Notes: generated by a model from the letters alone, not told the origin. 64,000 nt of DNA from Ceratothoa steindachneri (GCA_963969495.1 OZ018319.1:209272247-209336246); one strand, 5' to 3'. Positions 45,328-59,294 are shown, counted from the first letter of the stretch. Made by a program: numbers and translations.

Positions 45328-45329
<2 letters not shown>

Positions 45330-45429
45330 AGTGTGTGCGTGTGTAATGCTGCGAAGATGGGAGAGGAAAGAAAGAAGTGTTGTACTTGGTTATGTGTGTG
45401 ATGAGAAGTGTAAGATCCACCCACCCAAG

Positions 45430-45640
45430 TACACGGCTGAGCACAGCGGGCAAGATGCATCCACCAGCGTCTTGCCGGGATCGAACCCGGTACCGCGCGG
45501 AACAACGCCATGTCCAGGCATCCAGCAAAGAGCTCTAAACCGAACGATGAAGGGAATTGGCGATTGCCCCGCCCCTTTCACGGCCTTAATCGTGCAAATT
45601 ACGGCTGCTCGGAGAGAATAGTGGAAATTGGTGTAAAAGA
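45430..45640 (-). repeat. possible tRNA-derived SINE fragment
   Basis: On the minus strand GGGTTCGATCCC (about 45486-45475) fits a Pol III B box and can form a T-arm-like stem with flanking CC/GG. The surrounding 200 bp is GC-rich in an AT-rich background. No convincing A box, complete cloverleaf, second copy or A tail is seen, so this is only a candidate. Confidence 0.2.
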
Positions 45641-48600
45641 GAGGAGACAACACTCCCCAATTAATGCGTGTTTGAATGCTCTTGTGAACATTTGGAAATT
45701 TTTTTCATGTTCTTTATCTAGATTTATCTACTAGGAATGCACTCCATTTCTAAAATCTACAATCTATAATGGCTATCATCCCCCATGTATGATTGGATTA
45801 TATTAAGTCATACTGATTATTAGAGCCCATAAAATTAATTGCTTCTATTAGCTCTTTCTCTGATATTTTGAAAATGAGTTTCGATTTTAGTTCTCTATAC
45901 GTTTTGAGTCTTGATTTTTTATCGTTGACAATCTAAACGTATTCATGCCAAAACACCGTTGATGCAACTCTGGGGTGAAAAAACGCAAGTATGAGAGCAA
46001 AGTTATTCTAAAATTACATATATATATCACTCAGGCGTGGTGTAAATAAGAGAAGTAAATGAGTAAGAGACGCAGACAGTCGTAGGTGGGGAGGCAGTGT
46101 ATTCCGCCAGTGGTGATTTATGACTCCTCGTTGATGGCACCTGATTAAAATAGCTTTTAATTAAGCTCCCCCCCCTCCCCTTCATCTTCATTCATTCCTT
46201 CCGAAAAATTGTGAAAAGTTAATTTGGCTCTTTGAGTTTGAGAGTCTACGATTCGACAACTTCTTGCAACTCAGTCTCGATTCTCGGAAAAGTTTTAAGT
46301 AAGAACGGGCCTTGGATGAAAAAAACCAGAGTCGGAGGAAGAACAAGAAAAAGAAAAAATAAAAAACCTGACAAGTGGGCAAAAATGCGCGCAAAAAAAA
46401 ACTATCGTTGAAACTCTTAATTAGATAGAAGGGGGAATGGGGAAGACAAGCAACTGTCTATTTGGGAAATGTCTTGTTGATGTAATTGATAGGTGGGAGG
46501 TCGTACTCGTGAATATGTTTGATTTTTCAATTTCTCATGTTTATTCTGCCCACCTCAAGAGCTACGAGATGGAATGTGTCATACTTTATGTACTTTTTTT
46601 TCTCCTAATTGACCGAATATGTTTGAGGTTTCTGTTATATATGCTACTCCTTAATGTATGTTCTCTTTTTCGTTCATAAAATCGGAAAGAGGTATATGAC
46701 ATGTAAATTTCAATATTTATGAAGCTATATACCTAATACTTGCCTAATTTGTTCATCAGCTGTCTATATAATTCAAATGGTTCCTAAAAAGTCCATCTCA
46801 AAAAGTGAAACTTGAGTAGGTGCAGCAGTGAGCCAGCGTCACCCAGCTCCCTCTTCGCCTACGGAAACCTTTTAGCGGCAAACTCTCGAGAATCAATCTT
46901 TGTGTAAAAGTTTTCTTTTACAAGGGGAAACAATACGTAGAATCTACTTAAAGTAATGGACTCTCTTGCACTTTAAAATGAGGACATGTAGGCGCTCATG
47001 TACGCTCGAATGCGTGTAGATGAGTGAAAAGTGCAGAAGTAGACGCACACAGCGTAAGACGGTTAATGGATTGATACTGCTGAGATTCGTTTGAGCGCGG
47101 GCTCTTCTGGCTCTTAATTTGCGCGGTCGGTTTTGATTCGAAGTTTATCCATTAGAGTGACAGAGAGACGCTCTTTTCAGGCAAAGTCATACCCTCACTA
47201 AAGAATAGTGGGCAAGGTGAGTAGAATAAATGTAAAATGTATTGTAATAGCATGATTAAACATTTCGGCCTGTCTTGATATGTGATCACTTTGTAAGGAG
47301 TTCATGACCCAATCCAATGGATGCACTTTATAGAAGGATGTTGAGGGTTGGTTGCAGTGTTTAGCTGATTGACTTGAATAACCGAAGAGTTTTCAAGTAT
47401 TTCACTGATTGATGTGTTTTGTTGAAAACATGTAGACAATATATCCTTTTCACACCTAAGTCATAAAATGTCTTTCATCACACTTTAAAAAAAAGTTTGC
47501 TTTGATATCTGCAAATATTCGTGAATATATTCACGTCCTGTTTTTTTTTAAACCCTACGCAATACCTTAGTTTCTAATGATTCACAAATTTCTTCACCTT
47601 ATTTGCATAATCTATACCTATGATTGAAATGGCATATTTTAATATTATTTTCGATCCACCTTATAAAATTCTAATATCTTTTTCCATGGTGGACAAAGCT
47701 TTATTGATAAATTTGAAATATCTACACGTTCTTTCTTCTTATTGGAAGATCGGGTTGCTAGTTTTTGAGCGGAGAGAAATTTGTAGCTCAAATATGTGTA
47801 CTTGAAGCATTATAACAGACGTTCATCCCTTCAATGAAGCAACGATCGTCTCTGAATGAAGTCGAGAAACAATCAATCTATCGGCCTTTCTTCTTCCTCT
47901 CTGTCAAGATGATGGCGCAGATATTCTCTCCATTTTGCCTTTATAACTTTCACGCTCTTTCTGATCGAGATAATTCTTAAGGAGGCCATCGATCAGCCCA
48001 AAGCTTTTTGACTAATGGAGGAAACGATTACGTCGGATGCCTTTTCGAGCGTATTATGCTTAATTTTAAATGTATTGATTGTTTGTATGAGTGCATGCAT
48101 CTAAGTGCGTTTGTGTTTGGTTGTTAAAATGAACACACACCATCGAAATTATTTCATGGGACAGTAGAAACGAAGGAATTATGGCTATAATGGAGCTGTG
48201 TGACGAATATAAAACAGAATTTTAATCAAATAATGTAGTCTTGTGGAACAAGGAGAGATTCTACTTTGGAACCGATGTTGCGAACCGATAGACAACTTTA
48301 AACTTCGACTAGGTTTAATTTTCAATTATTTATGGTTTTTATGATTTCTGGAAATAGTTTGGCAAGCAATAAATTTACTAAGCTAGATTTAGAGATTTCT
48401 TCTGTGCATTTTCTTGTTGCGGTTTAAAAAGTAGCCTTTACCTCCCCCACGTTTTTTTTGTGGGGATTGGAGGTGTATATTCCTACATGAGCCGTGTTTT
48501 TCTACCACGAGAATTTTCACGTTATTTTACAGGTTTAGAAAACAAGTTATTTTCTATCTGCCAGTTCGTTTCAACTTTTCTGCTCACTTGGTCAATTCTT

Positions 48601-51600
48601 TCATGCAAAAGTTATTGCTAGAAAGATCCGTCTCTTAAAAAATTAATTGGCAATTTTTTAATGTCCCCATCTTTTGGAAGTATTCAAATCATTCAGTACA
48701 CATACATTACAAATATTTTTTTTGTAATCATGTTGATAAGTAAATACTATGGGTTGTTCTGGAACTTTTTACATTTGTATTAGGGGTCGGACTTTTGATC
48801 ACTCTCTTCCATCTTCCTGCATCAAATAAAACTGATCCTTTCTGCCTTTCTTGCATGCATATTGCATTATTTTCAAATCATTTAGATTTCTATTTATATA
48901 TTATTTTAAAACTTTCAAAGCCCCTTATCGCAATCATGTGCACCATATAGTCTTCAGTAGACTTTGGTTATTAACGTAACGTAAATTTTGAATAACAAAA
49001 TGTCACGATGGGCGATCAGAAGTCATCCTCCAAACCAATCTCCCAACATTCAACCAACAACCTAGATTTTAAACCTGCATCTCATTTCAGTTCCAATAAC
49101 AACGTCATCACATTGCTAATACTATAGACCCCTTTCATCGATTAAGGCACGCCAATTCCATATATGTAATATAATATTCAATAGCAATATAACCTCGTAT
49201 TTTTTAGCTTCGACGAATAGATACACTTGTCTGAGACGCGCGGATTTTCCAATTTTAAAATCCAAACTAAATATATGCTTATGATGACGAGGCTGTCTGA
49301 TCCTTTTCAAGATGTTAACCACTGCAACGGACTACCTTTCAAATTGCGTGCAGTGAGGGCAACTCAATTACTTCCAAAATATGCTTAAAAATAACTTATT
49401 AATTAACATAATCCTCTCATGTTTATCTACCCAAGTTGGTTCATGTCCCTAACCCTCCTTGCCATTTTGACGCCCTTCTACAAACTCCCCCCTCCTGCCC
49501 ATTCAAATAAATTTTTTTTCCTTATCCTATGATTAGTTACTTCTGGTATAGTCTTAAGTTAAATCCTTTGTTTTAAATTCCTCTTTCTTAATTTGAACAA
49601 CAAAGCAATTTAAAAGGTTGAATTAACTTCAATATTATTTTACGCTAGTTTTGCACTAGTAAGTTTGGTTTCATTCTTGCTACGAATAGCAACATCTTGT
49701 TACTTCCATGATGGCAGTTCTTAAGGGGGGAAAAACTTTGTATTACACTGTGGTAATCTGTTAGTGCAACCAAATTCATCACATGTAGAAGAATAAAACT
49801 ATTGTTGTTTTATCTTCCCGTACTTGTTTTCAGAAGATTAGCGATCGTCTCTTTAATCATTGCTGGTTTATCTATAACAAATTAAATTGAATATCTGTTC
49901 TTGTTCATGCTGGTTTAGTGAGTATCACCTTTTCTCTTTCTGAGAGATCATAAGGTTCAAAGAATATTTATAACGCTCCTTATATGCATGGCTTCTCTTT
50001 CTTAAGATCTTTTGACTCATTTTATTCTCAATATATCAAGTGTGTATTTTATATGTATATAAGTATGTTGACATGGGATGACTTTTATTTGCTTAAGATT
50101 TTTTTCTCTGTTTTTGACACTCTAAATAATCAATTTCTCATTAGAATACATCTGCGTCCTGCCCCTTTTTAAAGATACATCAACGCCAGTGTCGACTAAA
50201 TGGGTTAATCTCTCTGTATGGAGACGAAAAATAATTAAATTCAATTTTTAACTTCGTTTTTATAAAGCCTCTTCTCTTGTTCTATTACCATTAGTGATAT
50301 CTCTGCCTTTGTTCCGCTTTGGTCTTTATTTTAATGAGACATTTATGGTTTATAGAGCATGACTTTACTCTCTTTGCTTATGTCACGCCTTGGTTGGATA
50401 GTTGGCTACGGGCGTTGGCTGGCCACTTGGTAGTGTTCTTCCACTAGTTAATTTATGATTCCTAGGAAGGTTAGAAGACAATGGAGTACATACAGACAGA
50501 CAGATTATTCTTAAATACTTTAAGGGTCAGCAACTACTTTAACACCTCAAGAAGTAAGTTCGTAGCAGAGAACGGTCAAGTAAAGTACGACCTTAACTCA
50601 CGATGCTACCAAATAGGAAGTAAAACGTGGTATTTGTGAAATATTGTCGGATCTCTTACTTACCACGATTAAGATACCTGTACCCATGAACGTGTGTGTG
50701 GTTTGATATTACTCTTTTATTGCACTCTGTCACAACATAGGAAGTTGAGGTTATTTTAGTGGTAAAAGTATGTTGCCACTTGTTTTTTAGTTTGTCTCTT
50801 CTATCACTTCGTCTAAGTAAGAACTCCCCCCAAAAGTTGAGAGAAGCCGTATTAGAACCATACAAATTTTAAGGTTAATATTTACTGAAATAATTAAAAT
50901 TGCCCCTCTTTTTCTTCCTGCATAAACATGAGAAACTATGATTTAAGTGAGATAGTTTAGATTTATATCACCCATCTATCTTGGATAAGTGAAAAACTGT
51001 ACGCATCACGTATATAAATAAGTTAGGCGACGGTAGGACATCTCAGGGAAGAGCTTGGTGGACACCTGATGACATTTTTTCCTTCTTTTATTTATTATTT
51101 GTTAAAGAAGAGCTGAAGGTCTAGAGGAAAAGGACATAATGAATTACCCCCACCAAAAGCTTCTATGACTTTTCAAAGGTGGGTAAGTGACAGAATCACA
51201 AGAAAAAAATATATATTCACACATGCTAAAATGATTCATTCCCTCTAGTAATGAAGTAATGTGAACATATTTTTGCCTCAAATGTCCCAATTTTTTCAAA
51301 TAGATTAGAAAATGCTATTTAAAGCAAATATTTTACAGTTCCCCAAAGAGATGTAAGAGTTAGTTCATTTTTGTATTATGATGTAAATGAGATTTTCCTT
51401 ATCTTTAAGAATCTTGGTATGATTATTCGTTATATTTGTAAGTAAAAAAATACCCTTTCACACTTTTGCAATTGGTGATTAGAATTTAACTGTATATGCG
51501 TATAACGCTTAGTGGGTTTTGGTATATTTGAAAGCTTAAGATCTATGCGATTTAAGTTAAATAGGTGGAATTGGCTCTCCTTTTCATTTCTCAGAAAGAA

Positions 51601-51879
51601 GTTACCTGAGGGAACAAACTTAAATGATTTACGTAATAAGTCGTAGCAATTTAGTATCAATTCATTTAAAATATAAATTGGCAGGCAAAAGGAAAGGAAA
51701 ATGATCCCTTTTCGTACCAACTCTTTCGATATAAGGATGAGAGAGGAACTAAAATCGTAAACATAAAAAAATCATTTAAAGAGTTGGGGAATTTTATTAA
51801 GAAATATAAAACCCCGAGAACCACCTACCAGGTAATATTACTTAATGAGGAGGAAGTCTAAGTGGTAACCAAGATCTAA
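45641..51879. other. long AT-rich stretch without recognisable genes
   Basis: I read this 6-kb stretch for protein motifs, tRNA-like B boxes, long inverted repeats and tandem arrays and found none I can support. Short open frames (for example 46437-46679, 47620-47805, 49984-50172, 51430-51720) have biased, random-looking composition and no known domain. It may be intergenic or intronic DNA, or contain repeats too old to recognise by eye. Confidence 0.4.
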
Positions 51880-52130
51880 ATATTTGCACTGAAGTAGGGA
51901 TATTGGAAATGCTAAAGCCCCTGGAGAAGTTTAGGTAACAATCAGCATTAGAAAAACTCTGGAAAAAGCTTTTGTTGACTTTTTGTATAGTCTGGTAACA
52001 AAATGTTTACCTGAAAAAAGTTTCTAATAAATTCGCTTCGAGCTTCTGTGTATCTTCATTTTAAAATGTACAAGCCAAGAGCCAAAGAACTACTGGTCAA
52101 TCAGTCTTTTATCAGAAAATATAAGATACA
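51880..52130 (+). pseudogene. possible LINE reverse-transcriptase scrap
   Basis: Shifting frames read GNAKAPGEV (51905), KAFVDFLYSLVTKCLPEKS (51970-52025) and then EPKNYWSISLLSENI (52080-52120). This resembles the RT entry region, GKA-GPDGV, then a CL-TG-IPE-W stretch, then P-NYRPISLLS. No later motif is readable. Weak call. Confidence 0.35.
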
Positions 52131-54889
52131 AAAGACATAACCAAATGAATAACACAGTCAACAACAACCCGCTACAATCAGAGTAGATAGAGACTATGTC
52201 CATGCTTTTCAACAATTATGGTAACGAAATAATAAAGATGAAATATTCCTCAACATGGCATTTTAGAGAATGAAGATACTTTTTTTTCAGGAAAACAATG
52301 TTTTAGTTTCAAGAGCAATAGAGAAACGAGTAATTAGCAAAACTTACATTGATATACTTTTCTTCATATATATTTGTTGCCACTCGAAAGTACTGAAAAT
52401 CTCGTTAAGCCCTACTGAAAACAGTTTGGGGAGACAGACGCTACCTATTTTATCTTTCTTTATTTGCATATTATAACTGACATAGTGCAGCCTATATGAG
52501 GATGTTGCACATCTTTCTAGAACAGACGGCTCATTAGGCCTGCTACGCATTAAAAAAAAATGGTATGAAGCACAACCCAATGAACTAACGACATAATTCT
52601 TTTATGTAATTTGTGTATGTATTTAGACTACGCCATCGGAATATGAAAGATAAGCATTATAAGATCTAAGTTCCTTGTTAATGTAAGAATACTCTTTTAA
52701 GGGTGCGAGGTCTAAAGAGTGAAGTTCCAGTAACCAGATCGTTAGAAGCTGGAGTAATTGATATAATGCAATTAGACAATATAGGTAAATGAATTCAGTA
52801 TATATTTTGATACTTTGTGGTAGGTCAGGTAGATTTCACTGACGTTCGCTTGCCCTCCCTAGACGCGGGAGAAGCCCCTTTTAAGTACGGGGAATATTCG
52901 AGTGCTTTTTCTACCGTTGGCCAACTTAGAAAACAGATCAATGGCTTTTTATGTGGTTGTGAGATTTGAACAAGAGAAAAAAATTCTTTACTATTATACA
53001 AACAAATAACATAATTAAACAACAATTTATACACTATGGGAAAACTAATCATTCAGTGACAGAGATCAGAGAGAGAGAGAGAAAGATGTGCGCTGGCGCG
53101 CCTTCAATGGAGAGAGAGACAACAGACACCCGCACGACCCTTTTTGTCTGCTCTAATTGAAGTGCGAAATCACGAGACGCCGTGGTGGCCTGAAAGTCCG
53201 CCATCGCAGAAAGTTGCAAGAAGTTTGAGAACCTAAAAAGTCCCATCTGGAGTCGGACAAAGTTTCTCCTCATCGACTCAGGAACATTTTCGCGATAGGA
53301 CGAGACTACTCTCGCCTACCGATGCGTCGGACCCTGGAACCCTCCACTTCGGACGGAGGGGAAAAAAACCCATTCGACCCAACTATAAATCATCGGGCAC
53401 CAAAGTTTGAAGGCAGTATCCGCCGCCTGCTCGCCCCGTCAGTATCCTCTGCTCGCCCGTTGGACTCTGCACAATTCTCGCAGGACCCTCGAAGATCCTG
53501 GTATTCTCGATTAATTAGCCTGAGTCTACCCTGTACTCGTTCTCCCTGCTCCTCGAACGCAACTCGCCCAGTCTCGATTTGTGCCCTAACTAGAAAGTTC
53601 ATCCCGTAATAGTCATTGTCAAGAGACTATTATTTGAACTTTGTGCCAAGGGAAGGATTACTCACTTGGACAAAATCTCTGAGGTAACAGCAACGCGCAA
53701 CTCTCTTAAGGTCATTCGAGTGACCCTCGGTCAATATTGTTCATTTGTTTGTACGGCGACCGTCCCCGCCAACTCCCTCTCCCCATTTAACCGCTGAGAC
53801 TCGTGTCCGTCTAATGTGTATATAGCTTGTTTTAAAACCCCTTTTAACCTTTAAAAGAATATTCATTAGCATATTAGTAAAGTTATTTTTGTACCCGATT
53901 TTCTATTGTCCCGGAACTTCTAAGATAGTCGACTATTTTGCCAACTTACACTCAGTTAATTTGCACTCTGCTTGTATTATGAATCTCCCACGCACATAGA
54001 CGTCATCGACCTCGGCCTAGAAACGCAGAAAGGGTTAACTTGACCCTATTCTATGACATTCAGCAAAAGAAGGTTAATTTACAAAGAATGCTTCAGCACA
54101 AGCTATGAGTAGCACAATATTGACCCGAAAGAAAACGGAAGATGATGATGAGGTGAAGCTTCGTAGTAGGAAAGCGACACGCCTCTTCGACGGTGATAGA
54201 GAAAAATGCAATAGGCTTACGATTTTCCAAGAAGGAAAGCGGGCCTCGAGTGTTTGTTCGAGGGAGCATCCTTGCAGGGCACGGAGTGAAGCGCGTTATT
54301 CCAGAATGAGTCCTTATGTCCTTGAGTGCCATAGATCTGAACAACTGGTTTCTTGCCTGCGAGTCTTTAGGGTACCAGATAGTCACTTGTGAAGTAGGTA
54401 CTTGTGTCCTTTGGCTGGTTCCAATGAATCCTCTTGATTACTGTTTAGATACTGCATGAGCAGTGCCTGGCTCCTGGTTGAATACTGATTTTCTCGTTTC
54501 CACAGTGGGAAATATATACGGCTTCACCGGAAGCGATGTTGTTTACCGTCGGAAGTGGGCTCCAATCCGATTCAAGGCGCGGCGGGTAAGGGCTTAGCGC
54601 CCTCTCGCTGATTTGGGTTCCGGGCTCCAGTTTGACTCGTCTCGCTTTGTTATCGCTTCGGAAATTTACCGAAATACGTCGCTTGAAGGTCCGTTCGTCC
54701 GTGAGATAACCCGCTTAGGCCTCTTTGTTTGCGTGACTCTCTCTAGTTGACATACTTATTTGGCCCTATTTTTGCTTTACTTGCCTCCATAAATCTTCGT
54801 GTCATAGATTTCATCAAATTTCTGAAGCTTGCCCATCTCAGCTTGTAATTTGAATAGAGTTCTGTTTTATTTTTAATTGTAGTACTTCA
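52131..54889. other. spacer with a GC-richer zone, no gene recognised
   Basis: AT-rich to about 53040, then GC-richer from about 53040 to 54750. The latter holds open frames in both strands (53322-53609, 54093-54392) that match no family I know. An 8-bp inverted repeat TAATAGTC/GACTATTA lies at 53614-53639. A TATAAA at 53383 could be promoter-like, but nothing downstream supports it. A decayed LTR or a host promoter and first exon are both possible. Confidence 0.3.
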
Positions 54890-55725
54890 TATTGGTTTCC
54901 AATCACTCCTGACAAGTGTTTTATTGGATTTAAGTCTGGGTTCTGTAGTAGCCATTCCATATGGGTGATGCCTATTTTTCCCAACTAATTCTTGGTGTGG
55001 ATGAATCTATGGCATGAGTCATTTATTTGAGTTGTTGGTTGCAATTTCTCTATATATACCTCTAAAACCTGTGACAACAGAGTGATATAAGTTGTGGAGT
55101 TAATTCTACCTTGGCATTAAAACATCTTTCCTTAAGGGGATGAAGACATGTAACCCAATACCATAATAAAACTGTCCATGTTTCAAAGTTAGTACCAAAC
55201 AAGCAATGTATAGTGCCTCTCCAACTCTCTGTCTCAAAAAAGGTCATTTCAGAAGTATTGAAAATCTGCAAAGTTGTTATAAGTTAAATTTTAAAATATT
55301 TTTTCCATGTTATATTAAATTAGAATTGAATAATTTAAATGTAAAACAACAATACAACAGTCTTTCTTACATACCTGATAATTAATTTCATCTGACCAGA
55401 TAACTTTAGAACACTGTTCATGCGTCCAATTTGTGTGATCTTTGCCCAATGAAGACGTTTATTTCTATTGACATCAAATATCCGTGTGCTCTTTCTCACC
55501 TAGCATTCTATAGCCCTTGATCTATAAGGTTCCTTCTCTCTAACAGTTCCGGGGGGTATATTTGAACTTAAAGCTTCAAGTTCCAAAGAGGTTTTTCTGC
55601 TAGTCTGTAGTGAAGCCCGGATGTTAGATATCTTCTGTAGGTGTTGTAAGACATCTGACCCTTTTATTCCTAGATAAAAACTCATGTTTTGATAGTATAT
55701 CTTAAACATTTTATTTTTAGCAATT
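54890..55725 (-). pseudogene. Tc1-type transposase relic
   Basis: Read on the minus strand from high to low coordinates. An N-terminal part (55709-55500) leads to DHTNWTHEQCSKVIWSDEIN (about 55442-55385), the W-SDE motif with the first catalytic Asp. Next comes a degenerate TVLLWYWVTC region (55180-55130, family GTVMVWG). Finally PDLNPIKHLSG at 54945-54910 matches SPDLNPIE-LW. Stops and frame changes make it non-functional. It abuts the Penelope-like element that starts near 55726, so one may have inserted beside or into the other. The minus-strand orientation differs from the Tc1 relics at 4-6 kb and 42 kb. Confidence 0.72.
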
Positions 55726-56000
55726 TCTACATCCTAAACTTAAACCTAATTTAAATATAAATTAAACTGCATCCAATCTTTATATTGTATCATGAATTAT
55801 TGAAATTTTTATTCTTATATTAAGTAGCTTATCCTACATAAATTGCACTATTCAACTTTAGTATTTTATAAAAACTAGAAATTTTAACCCATTACTATCT
55901 TAGTTTCTTAGTGCCGATGATGAGGTTAGGACCTCGAAACGTTCACACCCAGACAAATAAAGGTGCTTTTATCAATTGCGTGGTTGGTTTTCCCCTTCCT
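55726..56000 (+). repeat. left pseudo-LTR with hammerhead-like motif
   Basis: It matches 59295-59565 block for block (GCATCCAATCT, ATTGTATCATGAATTATTGAAA, TAAGTAGCTTATCCTA, ACCCAGACAAATAAAG). At 55914-55943 the sequence CCGATGATGAGG...CCTCGAAACGTTC can form stem II GAGGU-UAGG-ACCUC before GAAA, as in a hammerhead core. Confidence 0.75.
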
Positions 56001-56069
56001 ATTGAAACTCCGATTTGGAATAAGCTCAACATTTCATGATGTACTCAAATGAAACCACGACCAGGAAAC

Positions 56070-59000
56070 ATTACCCTTATTTAGAAGACTCCAAGATTCA
56101 ACAAAAAAACTTAGCAAGTGCAATTTAGACCTCGAGTTCTTATCCAAGTGTAAAACTTACAATATATTTCCAAAGTTCTTACGATTTAAATTATACAAAA
56201 AGTGTCTCTGCCGTTCTAAATTTATAAATATTGTCAAAATAAATTAATTAATAAGGAAATTAAATTCAAACGTGAATGAATTCGTGATCTCAATGGTAAA
56301 GTTTTATCTTAGAAATTGAAGTTAAAATCCACAGTGACTACCTTAGAATATGCTTTCGTTTCAAACTTTGTGTACATTTCTCCTGAAAATTTGACTGAAA
56401 ATTCCCGCCAAAAAACATATTCGTAAACAAAAAGCTATAGGAATTAATAATGATCTTCGACTATCTCCTGCAGACAAAGTAATATTTAATTATTCTTCAA
56501 AACCATTACCCGAACGTATCTTATCATTACTTGCATTCGGTTTAGACTTTGGCCTGCCTATTTATAATTTAAATTTTTACAACTTCTTTCTCAAAATAGA
56601 AAAAGATGCAGCAATCCTTAGTGATGTTAAGAAAAAACTAATGTTCATAAGCTTTAAGTATTTTTATAACTTAAAGGCATATACAAATTTTTCTCCGATA
56701 GTTTGCCCTGGTGATATATCTGTACTTAAATCTCTCGCCTCCGATAAAACACGTATAATCCGTAAACCTAATAAAAGAAATTATGTTGTTACTATGGATC
56801 GGGAAGAATACACTAACAAAATGAGGGTCACACTTTCAGACAAAAGTAAATTTTAAAAAGTAAAATATCCCATTATTCAAACTTTGATTCGTATAGAAGA
56901 TCGTATCAATAGATTCTTACCCAAATTGAAGACGGGCAAATATAGATCTAACGAAATATATAACAAGTTACACGTATCAGGCTCTGTTCCTGGCATACTA
57001 TATGGGTAACCTAAAACCAATAAGGAAGGAGTTCCACTCCGCCCCATTTTTTCCGCATGTTGGATATAGAATTGAGTGGGTGCCCGTGACTAGTGGTGTC
57101 CCTCATGGCTCTTTCTTGGGACCACTACTGTTCATCATCTACATCAATAACATGGACAGTGACATGGTTGCTAAGATTTCTAAAGTTGCCGATGATACCA
57201 AGTTTGGTATAAACGCCGCAAAGGAAGGAAATACTGCCCGCCTTCAAGTAGATCTTCGGAAGAGAGGGGAGTGGTCGGACACGTGGCAAATGCCTTTCAA
57301 CGTAAATAAATGCAAAGTGATGCATATCGGACCCCGAAATCTAAAATCTCAGTACATCTTGTGTAATTATTACTAGTGACCTCAAGTTCTCGAAGCAGTG
57401 TATTGAGGCGGAGAAGAAAGCCCAAAGGATGTTAGAAGATATAAAGCACCAGTTTGGATACCGAAACAAGGAGATAGTACTGTGTCTGTACAACTTCCTC
57501 GTCTGACCGCACCTGGAGTTTGCCGTAAAATTTTGGAGTCCTTCATTTCGAAAGGATATCTCAAGATTGGAACGTGTGCAAGCCAGGGCAACCAAACTAA
57601 TTTCCTCTATCAGACATAAAAGTTATGAAGATAGATTAAGGGAATTAGATCTGTTCTCGTTGGAAACCCGTAGACTGCGTGGTCAGCTCATCGAAGTTTT
57701 CAAAATACTTCGAGGGTTCGACAATGTTGACTACAGGGATATTTTCACACTTGCTGAGGGCAGATCAAGAAATCACGGCTTTAAACTTGAACTGAAGCGT
57801 TACAACCGCAATATGTGTGGAAGTTGTCAACAGTGAATCTGTTGACCAGTTCAAGTCAAGACTAGACATGGTCTTGAAAAGTTGCCGTTTAAAGACGTAA
57901 AGCAATTGAGCAGAGATGTGCCCGCTCGACTACTAGTCCAAAGGTACCCTCATTGAATGGACCGTAAGGTCTTCTAGGGTGTTACTCCTTGTTACTCTTA
58001 TGGTGTTTCAAAATTCCTAGCACCCGTCCTTTCCGAACTTACCAATAATAGCTACATCATAGCTGATTCCCGAGAAAATGTAGAAGACCTGTCCACCCGT
58101 TCGGACGCTGATACGACATAATGGTGAGTTATGACGTCGAAAACTTATTTACAAATATTCTGCTAAATGAAACAATCCAAATTTATACAAACTCTCTTTA
58201 TAATTCATGTCAAAAAGTAATAGGTATTGCAAAAAACCTATTTAAGTCATTTTTGGAATTGGCTGTCTTAAATTCGTATTTTATATTTAATAAAGAATTT
58301 TAAATCCAAAGAGAAGGAGTGGGGATAGGCCAACTTGGGCCAATTTTCGCGAACATCTTCTTATGCTATTATGAACAACTTTGGCTCAATAACTGTCCCA
58401 TTGAATATAAACCTTTCTATTACAGAAGTTATGTCAATGATACATTTGTATTAATGTAATCACAACAACAGGCGGGGCAGTTCATTAAATACCTGAACTC
58501 TAGATATAAGAATATAAATTATACAATGGAGATAGAGAAAAATAGTAGTCTTCCATTTTGGATATAGATATTAAACGTTCAGGAACAGAGTTTGAGACTT
58601 AAGTCTATAAGAAGCCTACATTTGCAAGTTTAGGTACAAGCTACTTTAGTTTCTTACCAGAAAACCTTAAGTTATCCTCGATAAAAACTCTTATTCATCG
58701 AGCCTATAATAAATGTTCTTCATATTATAAACTGCTGCATTTAGAATTCTCTCTTCTAAAATCTTTCTTTAAAAATAATGGCTACCGTGACTCATTAGTG
58801 GAGAAACATATTAAAAAGTTTCTCAATGCTCTCTATCAAAAAAGCCCAACAGAAAAAACTGTAGAGAAATTATCCACTTTCTTTAGTCTCCCATACTTTG
58901 GTAAAAAATCAAACGACTCTGTAAATATAATTAAAAAGACTAAATAATTTCTCTCCATATCTCGACCCAGAATTCATAGTAAAAAATGGGCACAATATTG

Positions 59001-59290
59001 GATCCTATTTCAGCTATAAGGAACTAATTCCATTCCTTTGCTGCTCCTCTGTAATAGATAAATATAGTTGTGAATCTTGCGATTCATCTTATATTGGTTC
59101 GACCATTAGGTCAATCCATTGTCGCATCGAGCAGCATCGGGAAAGGTCGACCCGCACGGGGCTGATTCTAAACAAACCAGACTTCTCGGCCATACGAGAT
59201 TACATCAAAGTATGCAAGCCTGAAATTAATATGGATAGTTTTAAAACACTTAGTCATATCCCTCATCTCCACGAACTACAGATATTATAA
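56070..59290 (+). pseudogene. Penelope-like polyprotein (RT and GIY-YIG endonuclease), broken
   Basis: Reading across frame changes: a basic N-terminal domain, then LSLLAFGLDFGLP (56535-56565) and IIRKPNKRNYVV (56757-56790). GILYG, a stop, then PKTNKEGVPLRPIFSA follow at about 56992-57055, where YGLPKIHK and LRPI are typical. After the LINE insertion it resumes at VSKFLAPVLSELTNNSYII (58009-58065). MVSYDVENLFTNI is at 58121 and IGQLGPIFANIFLCYYE near 58325. The catalytic YVDD reads YVNDT (58430-58444), so the first Asp is lost. The GIY-YIG part has CCSS, YSCESC, DSSYIGSTIRSIHCRIEQH (about 59040-59135). The Cys-rich motif before it is typical of the family. Many stops rule out function. Confidence 0.82.
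57063..58010 (+). pseudogene. CR1-like LINE fragment nested in the Penelope-like element
   Basis: 5'-truncated RT: WVPVTSGVPHGSFLGPLLFI (57078-57137, motif B), VADDTKFG (57182-57205, motif C intact), MPFNVNKCKVMHIG (57290-57335). Then VLCLYNFLV, a stop and LEFAVKFWSP, and RLERVQARATKLISSI (57565-57612). It ends in a tandem TTGTTACTC-type tail at about 57984-58005. Left of it the Penelope sequence breaks off after RPIFSA; right of it the Penelope frame resumes. So the LINE inserted after the Penelope-like element. Confidence 0.8.
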
Positions 59291-59294
59291 TCAC

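Noticed and set aside
45475..45500. A tRNA gene at the GGGTTCGATCCC B box
   Set aside because: No A box at the right distance and no cloverleaf. Kept only as a weak SINE candidate.
53322..53609. Plus-strand frame after a TATAAA as a host gene start
   Set aside because: No recognisable protein, splice donor or continuing exon. The complementary strand is open as well, which points to composition rather than coding.
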